A DNA stretch of 33,709 bases from Dactylosporangium siamense (GTDB lineage Bacteria > Actinomycetota > Actinomycetes > Mycobacteriales > Micromonosporaceae), in contig NZ_BONQ01000207.1 in NCBI RefSeq assembly GCF_016862795.1, positions 1 to 33,709 on the forward strand. The letters run 5' to 3'. The position numbers and the translations under genes were made by a program. The notes beneath the pieces were generated by a model. The model had not been told where the DNA came from, ran no database searches, and was given only the letters and a program-made list of their open reading frames with translations. Of the stretch, positions 1 to 7,418 are shown one piece after another; the stretch's first letter is position 1; each line of letters begins with the position of its first letter.

Positions 1-54
1 TTGAGCATCGACATGTGTCCACCCTCCCCCGTCAGGGGACCACCATACGACGGC

Positions 55-801
55 TCAGCCGAGGCGGGTGCGCACCACCAGGTCGTGCAGGGCGTCGACC
101 GCCGCCGGGTCCGGATGCTCGGGCAGCTGCGACGCGCTCCGGGCCGCCTCCAGCTCCGCGCGCAGCAGCGGCACGTCGGCAGCGAGCCGTCGTGCGGCGC
201 CGGCCGGCAGCGGCCCGTGTTCGGCTTCGCGCTTGGCGGCGATGAGGTCCGGCACGTACGGCAGCCGAGCGCCGAGCACGCCGAGGTCGGCCACCATCGT
301 GCCGGTGCGCATCAGGTGGATGCCGGTCAGCAGCACCCGCAGCGTGTACAGCGCGGGCTTCAGCTCGCCGGACCTGGCGTGCAGCCGCTCCTGCGTGGCG
401 GCGAACCCGAGGTAGTGGTGCGCGTGGTTCCGGGTGATCAGCCCGGGAGCGATCGCCGCCAGCTCGGCGTGCGCCGGGGTCGTCACCACCACCAGCGGCG
501 ACAGCAGCTGCTCCAGCACGTTGCCGTTGCGGAGGATCAGCATCTTGGCGAACGGCAGCAGATCGTGGCTGACGACGTCCAGCTCAACGCCGTCGCGCAC
601 CCCGCTGTGCTGCAACGTCTGCGGCCCGAGGCGCAACCCGACGACCTCCGCCGCCGGTAGCAGGTGTACGGCCCGCAGGTCGAGGTCGGAGTCGACGGAG
701 GCGAACCCGTACAGGTGCGCGCCGCTGACGGTGGCGAACACCAGCGGGCGGGGCAACGCGCCGGCGACCTCGGCCGCCCAGGCAGGCACCTCGATCGTCA
801 C
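55..801 (-). CDS. YcgL-like nucleotidyltransferase-superfamily protein
   Basis: A 248-residue protein with an N-terminal polymerase-beta-type nucleotidyltransferase signature: S26-G-A-H-L-Y-G32 followed by S38-D39-L-D41-L-R43, the Gly-Ser and paired-Asp metal-binding motif of the YcgL (COG3541) group. The rest is helical and fits the family's C-terminal region (residues about 90-240). These proteins are predicted to transfer nucleotides to an unidentified acceptor; the substrate is unknown and I do not assign one. The start is GTG, with a weak purine run upstream and no clear -10 box. It is transcribed away from the S1-domain gene across a gap of about 250 bp. The acidic pair is intact, so it should be active. 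Family confidence is good, function is open. Confidence 0.8.
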   Translation of the reverse strand: MTIEVPAWAAEVAGALPRPLVFATVSGAHLYGFASVDSDLDLRAVHLLPAAEVVGLRLGPQTLQHSGVRDGVELDVVSHDLLPFAKMLILRNGNVLEQLLSPLVVVTTPAHAELAAIAPGLITRNHAHHYLGFAATQERLHARSGELKPALYTLRVLLTGIHLMRTGTMVADLGVLGARLPYVPDLIAAKREAEHGPLPAGAARRLAADVPLLRAELEAARSASQLPEHPDPAAVDALHDLVVRTRLG

Positions 802-888
802 GACGGTCCCCGACCGAGCCGGATGTTGGTCCCGAGAAGCACCACGACAACGATCATGCCATCGCGGTCACGGGTTTCCTGGAGGACG

Positions 889-907
889 GGAACCAAGGTA
901 CGGTTCC
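889..907 (+). promoter_or_regulatory. Inverted repeat with candidate -10 box for the S1 gene
   Basis: Perfect 6-bp arms GGAACC and GGTTCC flank a 7-bp centre and contain a TACGGT hexamer (899-904). It is the only promoter-like element found between the nucleotidyltransferase start and the S1 gene. Initiation here would leave a leader of about 140 bases. No convincing -35 is visible. Confidence 0.35.
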
Positions 908-992
908 GGGGTGACTGCCGGGTCGGCCATGTGCCGTGCACAGACAAGGCGTCCGGCAGTTCGTTGAGCTGCCGGCGGGCCCGTGGCCCGCC

Positions 993-1045
993 CCTCCTTC
1001 CGCACCGCCCGCATCGAGCGGAGCCTGCCGAGGAAGGAGGTGATC
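993..1045 (+). promoter_or_regulatory. Shine-Dalgarno-sequestering leader of the S1-domain gene
   Basis: The ribosome-binding site AAGGAGGTGATC (1034-1045) is complementary over 12 bases to the usual 3' end of bacterial 16S rRNA, unusually complete. About 30 bases upstream CCTCCTTCC (about 993-1002, position good to one base) is the exact complement of GGAAGGAGG (1032-1040), so the leader can fold and bury its own ribosome-binding site. A GC stem GGCGGGC/GCCCGCC lies just before it (about 975-993). Confidence 0.5.
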
Positions 1046-1047
1046 GC

Positions 1048-1254
1048 ATGTCCCGCTTCGAAGATCTCAGCATCGGTGACGTCGTCGACGGTGAGGTGTC
1101 CGGCGTGGTGCCGTTTGGCACGTTCGTTCGGTTCGCCGACGGTGTCGATGGCCTGCTGCACGGCGTGACCGGCCTGGAGGTCGGCGCCGCCGTCACGGTC
1201 CGCGTCCTGGACAAGGACGCCGAGCGCCGCCGCGCCAGCCTGGCGCTGGCCTAA
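1048..1254 (+). CDS. Small single S1-domain RNA-binding protein
   Basis: A 68-residue protein that is almost entirely one S1/OB-fold domain: G10-DVVDGEVSGV, then PFGTFVRFADGVDGLLH (the S1 core with the aromatic RNA-binding face, F23, F27, F29, and H38), ending in VLDKDAERRRASLALA. Such proteins bind single-stranded RNA in the cytoplasm; no catalytic part is present. The ATG is chosen for the very strong Shine-Dalgarno sequence and because the S1 fold begins right after it. Its TAA overlaps the stop codon of the convergent MFS gene. Translation may be controlled by the leader that pairs with the ribosome-binding site. Whether it acts in translation, RNA decay or autoregulation cannot be told. 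Confidence 0.85.
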   Translation: MSRFEDLSIGDVVDGEVSGVVPFGTFVRFADGVDGLLHGVTGLEVGAAVTVRVLDKDAERRRASLALA

Positions 1255-2474
1255 ACGACAGCCTTGTCGACAGCGGGCACCCGGGCGACGTCCCGGGTGC
1301 CCGCCTCTGCCGCACAGCGACCGGACGCCACGCGGGCCACGAACAGTCCGGCGGACACCAGCAGCGAGCCGATCGCGAGGATGCCCATCGCGGTGCCCGG
1401 CGGCACGGACTGGGCGACGAGCCCGCCGAGGGTGGCGCCGACCGCCTGCATGGCGAGCAGTCCCGAGCCGAACAGCCCGAGCGCCTGGCCGTGCAACGGT
1501 TCCGGCGTCGTGGCCAGGAGCCGGTCCTGCAGCAGCAGGGTCGCGCCGTAGCCGATGGAGGCGACCCCGGCCAGCGCCGCCGCGACCGGCACCGACGGTT
1601 CGAGGAAGAACAGCAGATACGGCGCGGCGAGCAGCCACCGTAACGGTCCGCTGAGCCGGAACCGCAGCCGCGGCGGCACGAACCGGCCGGCGATCGCATC
1701 ACCGAGCAGCATCCCGATGGCGGAGGTGACGAACAGGACGCTGGCCGCCCCCGGCGAGTACGGCACGAACAGCGCCTCGCAGCCGACGATGAGCCCGTTC
1801 GGCACCCACATCGCGATGTATACGCCCGGCTGCCACACCTGCCGGTTGCCGCGCCAGGTCGCCCGCACCGACGGCCGGTCGGTGGCGCGCGGCGGCCGGC
1901 GGGTCAGGCCGAACCGGGCCACGAGCGCCGACACCACCTGCAGGCCCGCACCGACCAGCAGCGCTCCGCGCGGTGACACGGCGGCGACGAGCGCACCGCC
2001 GACCGCGAAGCCGCCGATCTGCATCGCACCGACCGACATGTTCAGCAGCGAACGCCCCAGGATGTACGCCGAAGGCGGGAGGATCTCGGCCAGCAGCCCG
2101 TACCGGACGCCACCGCCGACCGAATTGGCGAGTCCCTGCGCGAAGATGACGGCGAACAGGGCCACGATCGGCAGCCCGGGCACGGCGAGGACGGCGGTCG
2201 TCACCGCCGCGAACACGGCGAGCCCGGTCAGCGCGGCCCGCGGCGGCACCCGGTCCGCCCACGACAGCACCGTCGCCGCGCCGACGAGTTGGGCGAACGA
2301 CGCGCCGAACATGCTCAGCGCCGACAGCAGCGGCGAGTCGGTAGCCGCGTAGACGAGGGTGCCCAGCCCGATCCCGGCCACCGTCCCGGCCGCGACCTGC
2401 CCCGACAGGGTCCCGAACAACGCGGTGAACTCCGGCGTGCCGAACAGTTGCCGATAGGTTCGCATGATCGTCAT
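1251..2474 (-). CDS. Major facilitator superfamily transporter
   Basis: A 407-residue integral membrane protein with 10-12 hydrophobic spans and the short basic loops of an MFS exporter (for example around residue 195, RRPPRATDRPSVRATWR, between the two halves). It resembles MFS_1-type actinobacterial drug-efflux proteins, but no substrate-specific motif is seen. ATG at 2474 is used; a second in-frame ATG lies three codons in (MTIMRTYRQLFG) and could be the true start. It is divergent from a DUF5937/ArsR-like regulator with a 50-bp shared region carrying an inverted repeat, which suggests that the regulator represses this pump. The 3' end overlaps the S1-gene stop. Confidence 0.85.
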   Translation of the reverse strand: MTIMRTYRQLFGTPEFTALFGTLSGQVAAGTVAGIGLGTLVYAATDSPLLSALSMFGASFAQLVGAATVLSWADRVPPRAALTGLAVFAAVTTAVLAVPGLPIVALFAVIFAQGLANSVGGGVRYGLLAEILPPSAYILGRSLLNMSVGAMQIGGFAVGGALVAAVSPRGALLVGAGLQVVSALVARFGLTRRPPRATDRPSVRATWRGNRQVWQPGVYIAMWVPNGLIVGCEALFVPYSPGAASVLFVTSAIGMLLGDAIAGRFVPPRLRFRLSGPLRWLLAAPYLLFFLEPSVPVAAALAGVASIGYGATLLLQDRLLATTPEPLHGQALGLFGSGLLAMQAVGATLGGLVAQSVPPGTAMGILAIGSLLVSAGLFVARVASGRCAAEAGTRDVARVPAVDKAVV

Positions 2475-2500
2475 GCTGCGGCGCCGGTACGGGCACCCGG

Positions 2501-2524
2501 TACAGTTTCGCGTGGAGGCGAAAC
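2501..2524. promoter_or_regulatory. Candidate operator between MFS pump and ArsR-like regulator
   Basis: Perfect 7-bp arms GTTTCGC (2505-2511) and GCGAAAC (2518-2524) separated by 6 bp end directly at the GTG of the regulator. A TACAGT hexamer (2501-2506) is a possible -10 for the regulator, giving a leader of about 12 bases with GGAGG (2514-2518) as ribosome-binding site. CCGGTAC also occurs twice, 13 bp apart (2484-2490, 2497-2503). The position suits autorepression and control of the pump. Confidence 0.5.
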
Positions 2525-3511
2525 GTGGGATTCTGGCAGATCGGCACCGACGTGCTGGCCCGCAGCCGGTTCGTCGTGTCGCCGCTCGCCGAAACGGTCG
2601 CCTGCCTGTCGGCGCTCGGCGGCCAGCACGCGACGAGCGCGCCGCAGCGGGAGTGGCTCGCCGCGCACCGCGCCGCGTTCGACGCCCGGTATGCCGGCGA
2701 CCCGTTCGTGCGGCCGTTCCTGCACACCGCGATCCGGCCCGGCTGGATCGCGGACTTCCTGGTCACCCCGCCGCACACGCCCGGCGAGACGTTCTCCACC
2801 GAGCTGGCCCGGCTGCGCCGCACCCCGGACGCCACCGCCCGCGCGCACCTGGGCCTCGACGGTGCCGTGCCGGACGTACTGCGCGCCGACGGGCTCGCCG
2901 AGCGGGCCGCCGACCTGGTCGAGTGGGTCTGGTCCCAGCTCGTGCGCCCGGGCTGGCCGCGCCTGCGCCGCGTCTTCGAGGCCGACATCGTGTCCCGCAA
3001 CGCCCGGCTCAGCACCGGCGGCTGGGCCGCGGTCCTGGACGGCATGCGCCCGGGCATGCGCTGGCTCGGCGACGGGCGGCTGCAGATCAACACGTATGAC
3101 TACGCGCCGATGGACATCAGCGACGCCTCGTTGCTGTTCATCCCGACGACCGCGGCCAGGGGCTGGGTCGGCTGGGAGGAGCCGCCCAGGTCGTATTCGG
3201 TCATCTATCCGTGCACGGGCTGGCTCGCCACGCCCACCGGCGCCGCTCCCCCCGACGCCCTGGCCCGGCTGCTCGGGCCGCTGCGCGCCACCGTCCTGAC
3301 CCTGCTCGCGACGCCGCTGAGCACGACGCAGCTGGTCGCGGTGACCGGCGCCGGCCTCGGCTCGGTCGGTGGTCACCTGCGGGTCCTGCTCGACGCCGGC
3401 CTCGTCGCCAGGCGCCGCTCCGGCCGCTCGGTCCTCTACTACCGGACCCCGACCGGCGCGGCGGTGGCGGCCACCGACGCCGGCGGTGAAGATACCCGGA
3501 CGCGAATCTGA
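2525..3511 (+). CDS. ArsR-like transcriptional regulator with DUF5937-type N-terminal domain
   Basis: A 328-residue protein starting at GTG behind GGAGG. The long N-terminal region (about 1-240) matches the DUF5937 type found before winged-helix domains in actinobacteria (RSRFVVSPLAETVACLSAL near the start is typical). The C-terminal part (about 250-315) is a winged helix-turn-helix: LLATPLSTTQLVAVTGAGLGSVGGHLRVLLDAGLV followed by the wing RRRSGRSVLYYRTP. It is expected to be a DNA-binding repressor whose N-terminal domain senses an unknown ligand. It is divergent from the MFS pump and sits beside a 7-bp-arm inverted repeat, so local control of the pump is the simplest reading. No cysteine metal-sensing motif is seen, so it is not an arsenic sensor. 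Confidence 0.85.
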   Translation: MGFWQIGTDVLARSRFVVSPLAETVACLSALGGQHATSAPQREWLAAHRAAFDARYAGDPFVRPFLHTAIRPGWIADFLVTPPHTPGETFSTELARLRRTPDATARAHLGLDGAVPDVLRADGLAERAADLVEWVWSQLVRPGWPRLRRVFEADIVSRNARLSTGGWAAVLDGMRPGMRWLGDGRLQINTYDYAPMDISDASLLFIPTTAARGWVGWEEPPRSYSVIYPCTGWLATPTGAAPPDALARLLGPLRATVLTLLATPLSTTQLVAVTGAGLGSVGGHLRVLLDAGLVARRRSGRSVLYYRTPTGAAVAATDAGGEDTRTRI

Positions 3512-3543
3512 GGAACTCTCATCCGCACTGACGGTCACGTACC

Positions 3544-3549
3544 TACGGT
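3544..3549 (+). promoter_or_regulatory. Leaderless-type -10 box of the chemotaxis receptor
   Basis: TACGGT lies six bases before the GTG at 3556, the spacing expected when transcription starts at or next to the start codon. GGAG within the spacer is too close to serve as a normal ribosome-binding site. Confidence 0.45.
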
Positions 3550-3555
3550 GGAGTC

Positions 3556-5142
3556 GTGGCTCTGCGTGATCTCAGTGTGAATGTCAGGATCGTCGCCGCT
3601 GTCCTCGTCGCGGTGCTGGTGGCGCTCGTCAACGGTGTCCTGGCGGTGTCGGCGCTCGGCGACGCCAGCAAGGCCGCCCAGCAGATCTACACCAGCAACG
3701 TCATGAGCACCTCCGCGGTCGGCAAGATCCGGGCGACAGCGACGCTGGCCCGCGTCGACCTCGCCAACCACGCCGCCGCCGTCGGCAACCCCACCGCCCA
3801 GGCGCAGTTCGTCAAGGCGTTCACGGCCGACCTCGAGGCGTTCGCCGCCGCCGTGGCGGAGTACCGCGCGAGCCACCCCGCCGGTCCCGTCAGCGTCGTG
3901 GACGAGCTGGAGGCGAAGTGGGCGGAGTACGTGCGGATCGCGCAGACCGTCCAGCTGCCCAACGCCACCAAGGGCGACCTCGCCGCGTGGCAGGAGGTCC
4001 GCACCAGCCAGGTCGCGCCGGTGTTCACGACCATCAACAAGGACCTGGACAGCCTGGAGAAGTCGGAGGCGGACGCCGCGGCCGCGTCGGCGAAGGCGGC
4101 CCGGGACTCCTATGACTCGAACCGGACCATGGCGATCCTGCTCCTCAGCATCGGCCTGGTCGCCGCCCTGGCGCTCGGCCTGCTGGTGGCGCGGGGCATC
4201 GTGCGGTCCCTGCACCGGGTGAAGGCGGTGTGCGACGGCCTCGCTGGCGGCGACCTGACCCGCACCACCGGCCTGACCTCACGCGACGAGCCGGGGCAGA
4301 TGGGCCAGGCCCTGGACGCGGCCACCACCCGCCTGCGCCAGACGGTGTCGACGATCGACGGCTCCGCGACCCGCCTCGCCGGTGCCTCCGAGCGGATGTC
4401 GGGTGTGGCGATGCGGATCGCCTCGTCGGCGGAGGAGACCTCGGTCCAGGCGCAGACCGTCGCCGCCGCCGCGGAGGAGGTGTCCCGCAGCGTCGACACG
4501 GTGTCGACCGGCAGCGAGGAGATGGGCGCGTCGATCCGCGAGATCGCGCAGAACGCCAGCGAGGCGGCCCGGGTCGCGAGCGAGGCGGTGCAGATCACGG
4601 CGCAGACGTCGGCGACGATGAGCCGGCTCGGCGACTCGTCCGCCGAGATCGGCAACGTCATCAAGGTGATCACGTCGATCGCCGAGCAGACGAACCTCCT
4701 GGCGCTCAACGCCACCATCGAGGCGGCGCGGGCCGGCGAGGCCGGCAAGGGCTTCGCGGTCGTCGCGTCCGAGGTGAAGGACCTGGCCCAGGAGACGGCC
4801 CGGGCCACCGAGGACATCTCCCGCCGGGTCCAGGCGATCCAGGACGACACCACCGGTGCGGTCGCCGCGATCGAGCAGGTGTCGGCGGTCATCGCCCGCA
4901 TCAGCGACTTCCAGACCACCATCGCCTCCGCCGTGGAGGAGCAGACCGCCACCACCTCGGAGATGAACCGCAGCGTCATCGAGGCGGCCGCCGGCACCGG
5001 TGAGATCGCGCAGAACATCACCGGCGTCGCCGAGGCGGCCCGCCTCACCAGCGCCGGCGTCACCGAGTCCGAACAGGCCACCACCGAACTGCGCCGCATG
5101 TCCGGCGAGCTGACCGACCTCGTCGGCACGTTCCGCTATTGA
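3556..5142 (+). CDS. Methyl-accepting chemotaxis protein
   Basis: A 528-residue receptor with classical layout: short cytoplasmic start, first membrane span (about 10-33), extracytoplasmic four-helix-bundle sensor (about 35-190), second span (about 193-213), HAMP linker (about 214-267, [25 protein letters not shown]), then a long signalling coiled coil. The hairpin tip is the canonical [21 protein letters not shown] from residue 375, which contacts CheA and CheW. No CheB/CheR pentapeptide tether is present at the C-terminus (ends LVGTFRY). The sensor has no recognisable PAS or Cache domain, so the signal is unknown. No other che gene is nearby; a FliL homologue lies about 18 kb away. GTG start with a -10 box six bases upstream. 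It converges on the acyltransferase remnant with a short stop overlap. Confidence 0.93.
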   Translation: MALRDLSVNVRIVAAVLVAVLVALVNGVLAVSALGDASKAAQQIYTSNVMSTSAVGKIRATATLARVDLANHAAAVGNPTAQAQFVKAFTADLEAFAAAVAEYRASHPAGPVSVVDELEAKWAEYVRIAQTVQLPNATKGDLAAWQEVRTSQVAPVFTTINKDLDSLEKSEADAAAASAKAARDSYDSNRTMAILLLSIGLVAALALGLLVARGIVRSLHRVKAVCDGLAGGDLTRTTGLTSRDEPGQMGQALDAATTRLRQTVSTIDGSATRLAGASERMSGVAMRIASSAEETSVQAQTVAAAAEEVSRSVDTVSTGSEEMGASIREIAQNASEAARVASEAVQITAQTSATMSRLGDSSAEIGNVIKVITSIAEQTNLLALNATIEAARAGEAGKGFAVVASEVKDLAQETARATEDISRRVQAIQDDTTGAVAAIEQVSAVIARISDFQTTIASAVEEQTATTSEMNRSVIEAAAGTGEIAQNITGVAEAARLTSAGVTESEQATTELRRMSGELTDLVGTFRY

Positions 5143-5484
5143 ACCGCGTTGTACCTGGCGACCCGTTCCTGGCCGGACAGCGCGGCGATGGCGTCCATGA
5201 TCTCGTCGGTGGCGGCGCGCCGGTCGCGGGCGTCGTCGGCCAGCCCGGCGCAGTGCAGCGGCGCGCCGAACCGCACGGTGATCCTCGCCAGCCCGGCGCA
5301 CTGCAGCGGCGGGCCGAACCGCACGGTGATCCTCGCCCGCCCGGGCAGCCCGCCGGTGCCCGCGAGCGCGACCGGGACGACCGGCGCGCCCGCGGTGAGC
5401 GCCAGCCACGCGACGCCGGTGCGGCCGCGGTACAGGCGGCCGTCGCGCGACCTGGTGCCCTCCGGGTAGATGCCGAACGCCCCT
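5136..5484 (-). pseudogene. PlsC-like 1-acylglycerol-3-phosphate acyltransferase, 3' remnant
   Basis: Reading leftwards from 5484, the frame gives FGIYPEGTRSRDG (the acyltransferase PEGTRS motif), then RTGVAWLALTAGAPVVPVAL and a C-terminal helix TDEIMDAIAALSGQERV before the stop. These are the last blocks of lysophosphatidic acid acyltransferases. The N-terminal half with the catalytic HxxxxD is absent: in frame, a TGA stands only two codons before the recognisable protein. A 48-bp segment is tandemly duplicated inside it (16 residues read twice). The fragment starts at the same 10-bp palindrome where a TetR remnant begins on the other strand. It has no start codon of its own and is considered dead. 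Confidence 0.8.
5241..5336 (-). repeat. 48-bp in-frame tandem duplication in the acyltransferase remnant
   Basis: Units 5241-5288 and 5289-5336 are 48 bp each and differ at two positions. In the coding direction each unit encodes ARITVRFG[PA]PL[QH]CAGL, a block that normally occurs once in this family. The duplication is in frame. Confidence 0.9.
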
Positions 5485-5610
5485 GATCAGGTCGTGTTCG
5501 AGCTCTGCGGGGTGATGCTGGCCCTGCACACCACGCACCGCCTGCGCCGCGACCCGGCCGCCGCGACCCGCGCCACCCGGGCGGTGAGCCGGCTCCTGGG
5601 CACTACCTGA
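5485..5610 (+). pseudogene. TetR-family regulator, 3' remnant
   Basis: The frame from 5485 reads DQVVFELCGVMLALHTTHRL then RRDPAAATRATRAVSRLLG to a TGA at 5608. This is the typical final helix pair of TetR-type regulators (F-E-L, small residues, then a run of Ala/Arg ending in RLL). The DNA-binding N-terminal domain and most of the ligand domain are missing. The remnant begins exactly in the palindrome CCTGATCAGG (5482-5491), back to back with the acyltransferase remnant. An in-frame ATG at 5470 exists by chance inside the other remnant. Its stop overlaps the end of the convergent methyltransferase gene. It is too short to be functional. Confidence 0.65.
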
Positions 5611-6328
5611 GCACCAGAAGGTCCAGGGTGTCCATGACCGGGCCGGGGTCGGTCGCCTCCCGCAGCCGGGCCAGGCCCGCGTCGTAGGCCTCGTCGCTGA
5701 TCAGCTTCAGCGGGGTGTGCGCGTCGCGGCGCAGCATCGCCGCGGCCTCGGCCACCGAACCCGCCGTGGTCTGCGCCACCCGCTCCAGGGCCACGGTGCG
5801 GAACCCGGCTCCGGCAAACGCCGTCTCGACCTCCGCCACGCTCGGATAGGTGTCCAGCACGGTGGCGGCCTCGGGGAAGTACCGCACCAGCGTCAGCCCG
5901 TCGTACCTGCCGGCGAACACCGACCGGATGAGCACCGGCGCGCCCGGCCGCACGACCCGGCGCAGCTCACGCGCGGCCGCCGCGAGGTCCGGCACGTGAT
6001 GGATCACCGTCGAGATCCACACACCGTCCACGACCCCGTCGGCCACCGGCACGCGCCCCGCGTGCCCGGCGACGACCGGCAGATACACCGACCGCGCCCG
6101 CATCGCCGCGGACGGCTCCACCGCCAGGACCTCCACGCCGGGGAACCAGGAGGTGAAGGCCCGGGCCCAGCTGCCCGTGCCGGAGCCCAGGTCCAGCAGC
6201 CGCTGCCCGGGATGCGGCTCGAGGTGCCGCCCGACCGCCTCCCGCCAGGCATGCAGCCCCTCGTCGCTCAGATGCCGGTTGGTCTCGAACGCCGCGGCGT
6301 CCCCCTCGTCGTACGCGATGCGCGCCAT
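5603..6328 (-). CDS. Class I SAM-dependent methyltransferase (type 11)
   Basis: A 241-residue protein with a Rossmann-type methyltransferase fold: motif I LLDLGSGTGSWARAF (residues 44-58), an acidic end of strand 2 (VEVLAVEPSAAM, about 65-76), motif II/III VWISTVIHHVPDLAAAARELRRVVRPGAPVLIRSVF (about 103-138). The conserved start MARIAYDEGDAAAFETNRHL supports the ATG at 6328, though frames upstream stay open. The methyl acceptor is not predictable; small-molecule methyltransferases of this type are common in actinomycetes. It is divergent from the HAD gene (85 bp apart) and has no clear -10 or Shine-Dalgarno sequence beyond a GGAG abutting the ATG. Confidence 0.85.
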   Translation of the reverse strand: MARIAYDEGDAAAFETNRHLSDEGLHAWREAVGRHLEPHPGQRLLDLGSGTGSWARAFTSWFPGVEVLAVEPSAAMRARSVYLPVVAGHAGRVPVADGVVDGVWISTVIHHVPDLAAAARELRRVVRPGAPVLIRSVFAGRYDGLTLVRYFPEAATVLDTYPSVAEVETAFAGAGFRTVALERVAQTTAGSVAEAAAMLRRDAHTPLKLISDEAYDAGLARLREATDPGPVMDTLDLLVLR

Positions 6329-6400
6329 GCTCCGAGCCAACCGGCTGTGGGGAACCTGGACAAGGGGCGAGTGCGCCGCTTCACAGCCGCGGCGGCCTGT

Positions 6401-6406
6401 TAGCGT
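6401..6406 (+). promoter_or_regulatory. Leaderless-type -10 box of the HAD hydrolase gene
   Basis: TAGCGT seven bases before the ATG at 6414. There is no ribosome-binding site between the two. Confidence 0.5.
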
Positions 6407-6413
6407 GCCGGGC

Positions 6414-7073
6414 ATGCCGCCGAGGTTCATCGTGTTCGACCTGTTCCACACGCTGGTCGACGGCGCCGACGCCGAGCGCGACCGGGTCGTCGGCGAGATG
6501 GCCGTGATGGTGGGCGTGGACCCGGACGCGCTGCTGCGGGCGTACCACGAAACCTGGGACGAACGGCTCGTGCGCTGGAGCGTCGAGGAGACCATCCGGA
6601 TCCTCGCCGGCCGCCTCGGCGTGCACCCGTCCGACGAGGCGGTGGCCCGCGCCGCCGCACACCGCCGGGCCCTCGCCCACCGAGTCCTGGACGCCGTGCA
6701 CCCCGCGACGCTGACCGCCCTCGACGCGCTGCGGGCCGGCGGCGCCCGGCTCGCCCTGGTGAGCAACGCCACCGCGGAGGCCGCCGAGGAATGGCCCGCG
6801 TGCGCGCTCGCGTCCCGGTTCGACGTCGCGGTCTTCTCCAGCGTCGTCGGCTTCGGCAAACCCGACCCGCGCATCTACCTGGCCGCCGCCGACGCGCTCG
6901 GCGCCGCCCCGGCCGACTGCGTCTACGTCGGCGACGGCGCGGACGGCGAACTGGCCGGTGCCGCCGCGGTCGGCATGCGGGTGGTGCGCACCGTCGAGCA
7001 CAAGGACACCGACCCCACCTGGCCCGGCCCCGTCATCCAGGCCCTGCGCGACCTCGAGGACTGCCCCGTCTGA
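6414..7073 (+). CDS. HAD-superfamily hydrolase
   Basis: A 219-residue haloacid-dehalogenase-like protein. Motif I is F8-D9-L-F11-H-T13-L, with the nucleophile D9; the usual second Asp is replaced by Phe, as in dehalogenase-type and some orphan HAD proteins that lack the phosphatase general acid. Motif II is the S/T of LALVSNAT (about 115-122), motif III the Lys of GFGKPDPRIY (about 157-166), motif IV GDGADGELAGAAAVGMR (about 183-199). The helical cap lies between residues 15 and 95. Substrate unknown; the missing second Asp argues against a simple phosphatase. The ATG is supported by the -10 box seven bases before it. It converges on the thiamine-binding gene with a 15-bp gap. Confidence 0.85.
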   Translation: MPPRFIVFDLFHTLVDGADAERDRVVGEMAVMVGVDPDALLRAYHETWDERLVRWSVEETIRILAGRLGVHPSDEAVARAAAHRRALAHRVLDAVHPATLTALDALRAGGARLALVSNATAEAAEEWPACALASRFDVAVFSSVVGFGKPDPRIYLAAADALGAAPADCVYVGDGADGELAGAAAVGMRVVRTVEHKDTDPTWPGPVIQALRDLEDCPV

Positions 7074-7088
7074 CCGCAGCCTTTCGGG

Positions 7089-7394
7089 TCAGTCGTCGAT
7101 CAGGTGGCGTTCGACGGAGGCGACCTTCGCGTCGAGGGCGCCCGTCACGCCGTCGCGCCAGTCGACCTTGATGACGGTGGAGGTGCGCGGGGACTTGGCG
7201 TGGACGGCCTCGACCGCGGCGCGGACCACTGCCATCGCCTGGTCCCAGGTCTCACCCTCGACGGTGGTGAACATGGCGTCGGTCCGGTTCGGCAGGCCGG
7301 ACGCCCGCACGACCCGCACCGCCTCGGCGACGAGCGCGCCGACCTCCGGGCCCGCACCGAGCGGGGTGACACTGAACGCGACCAGAACCGACAT
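7089..7394 (-). CDS. MTH1187/YqgV-family thiamine-binding protein
   Basis: A 101-residue protein of the MTH1187 (DUF77) family: [47 protein letters not shown], then a second beta-alpha-beta half with [11 protein letters not shown]. Family members form ferredoxin-like tetramers and some bind thiamine or its precursors; several are tied to thiamine uptake. ATG at 7394 is chosen because TAGGGT stands seven bases upstream. A GTG three codons further upstream (7403) overlaps that hexamer, so it is less likely. No thiamine gene or riboswitch is visible nearby, so the physiological link is inferred from the family only. It lies just downstream of the M20 peptidase gene, transcribed in the same direction. 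Confidence 0.8.
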   Translation of the reverse strand: MSVLVAFSVTPLGAGPEVGALVAEAVRVVRASGLPNRTDAMFTTVEGETWDQAMAVVRAAVEAVHAKSPRTSTVIKVDWRDGVTGALDAKVASVERHLIDD

Positions 7395-7401
7395 GCGAGC
7401 C

Positions 7402-7407
7402 ACCCTA
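7402..7407 (-). promoter_or_regulatory. Leaderless-type -10 box of the thiamine-binding gene
   Basis: TAGGGT on the minus strand, seven bases before the ATG at 7394. It decides between that ATG and the GTG at 7403. Confidence 0.5.
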
Positions 7408-7418
7408 CCCAGCGGGCT

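Noticed and set aside
1-54. Start of the first open frame as a gene
   Set aside because: The frame 1-660 is a shadow of the nucleotidyltransferase gene; positions 1-54 hold only the end of that gene's downstream region and a weak 5-bp stem.
4279-5538. A 419-codon minus-strand frame across the chemotaxis receptor
   Set aside because: It is antisense to the conserved signalling domain; only its first part overlaps the acyltransferase remnant and in the wrong frame.
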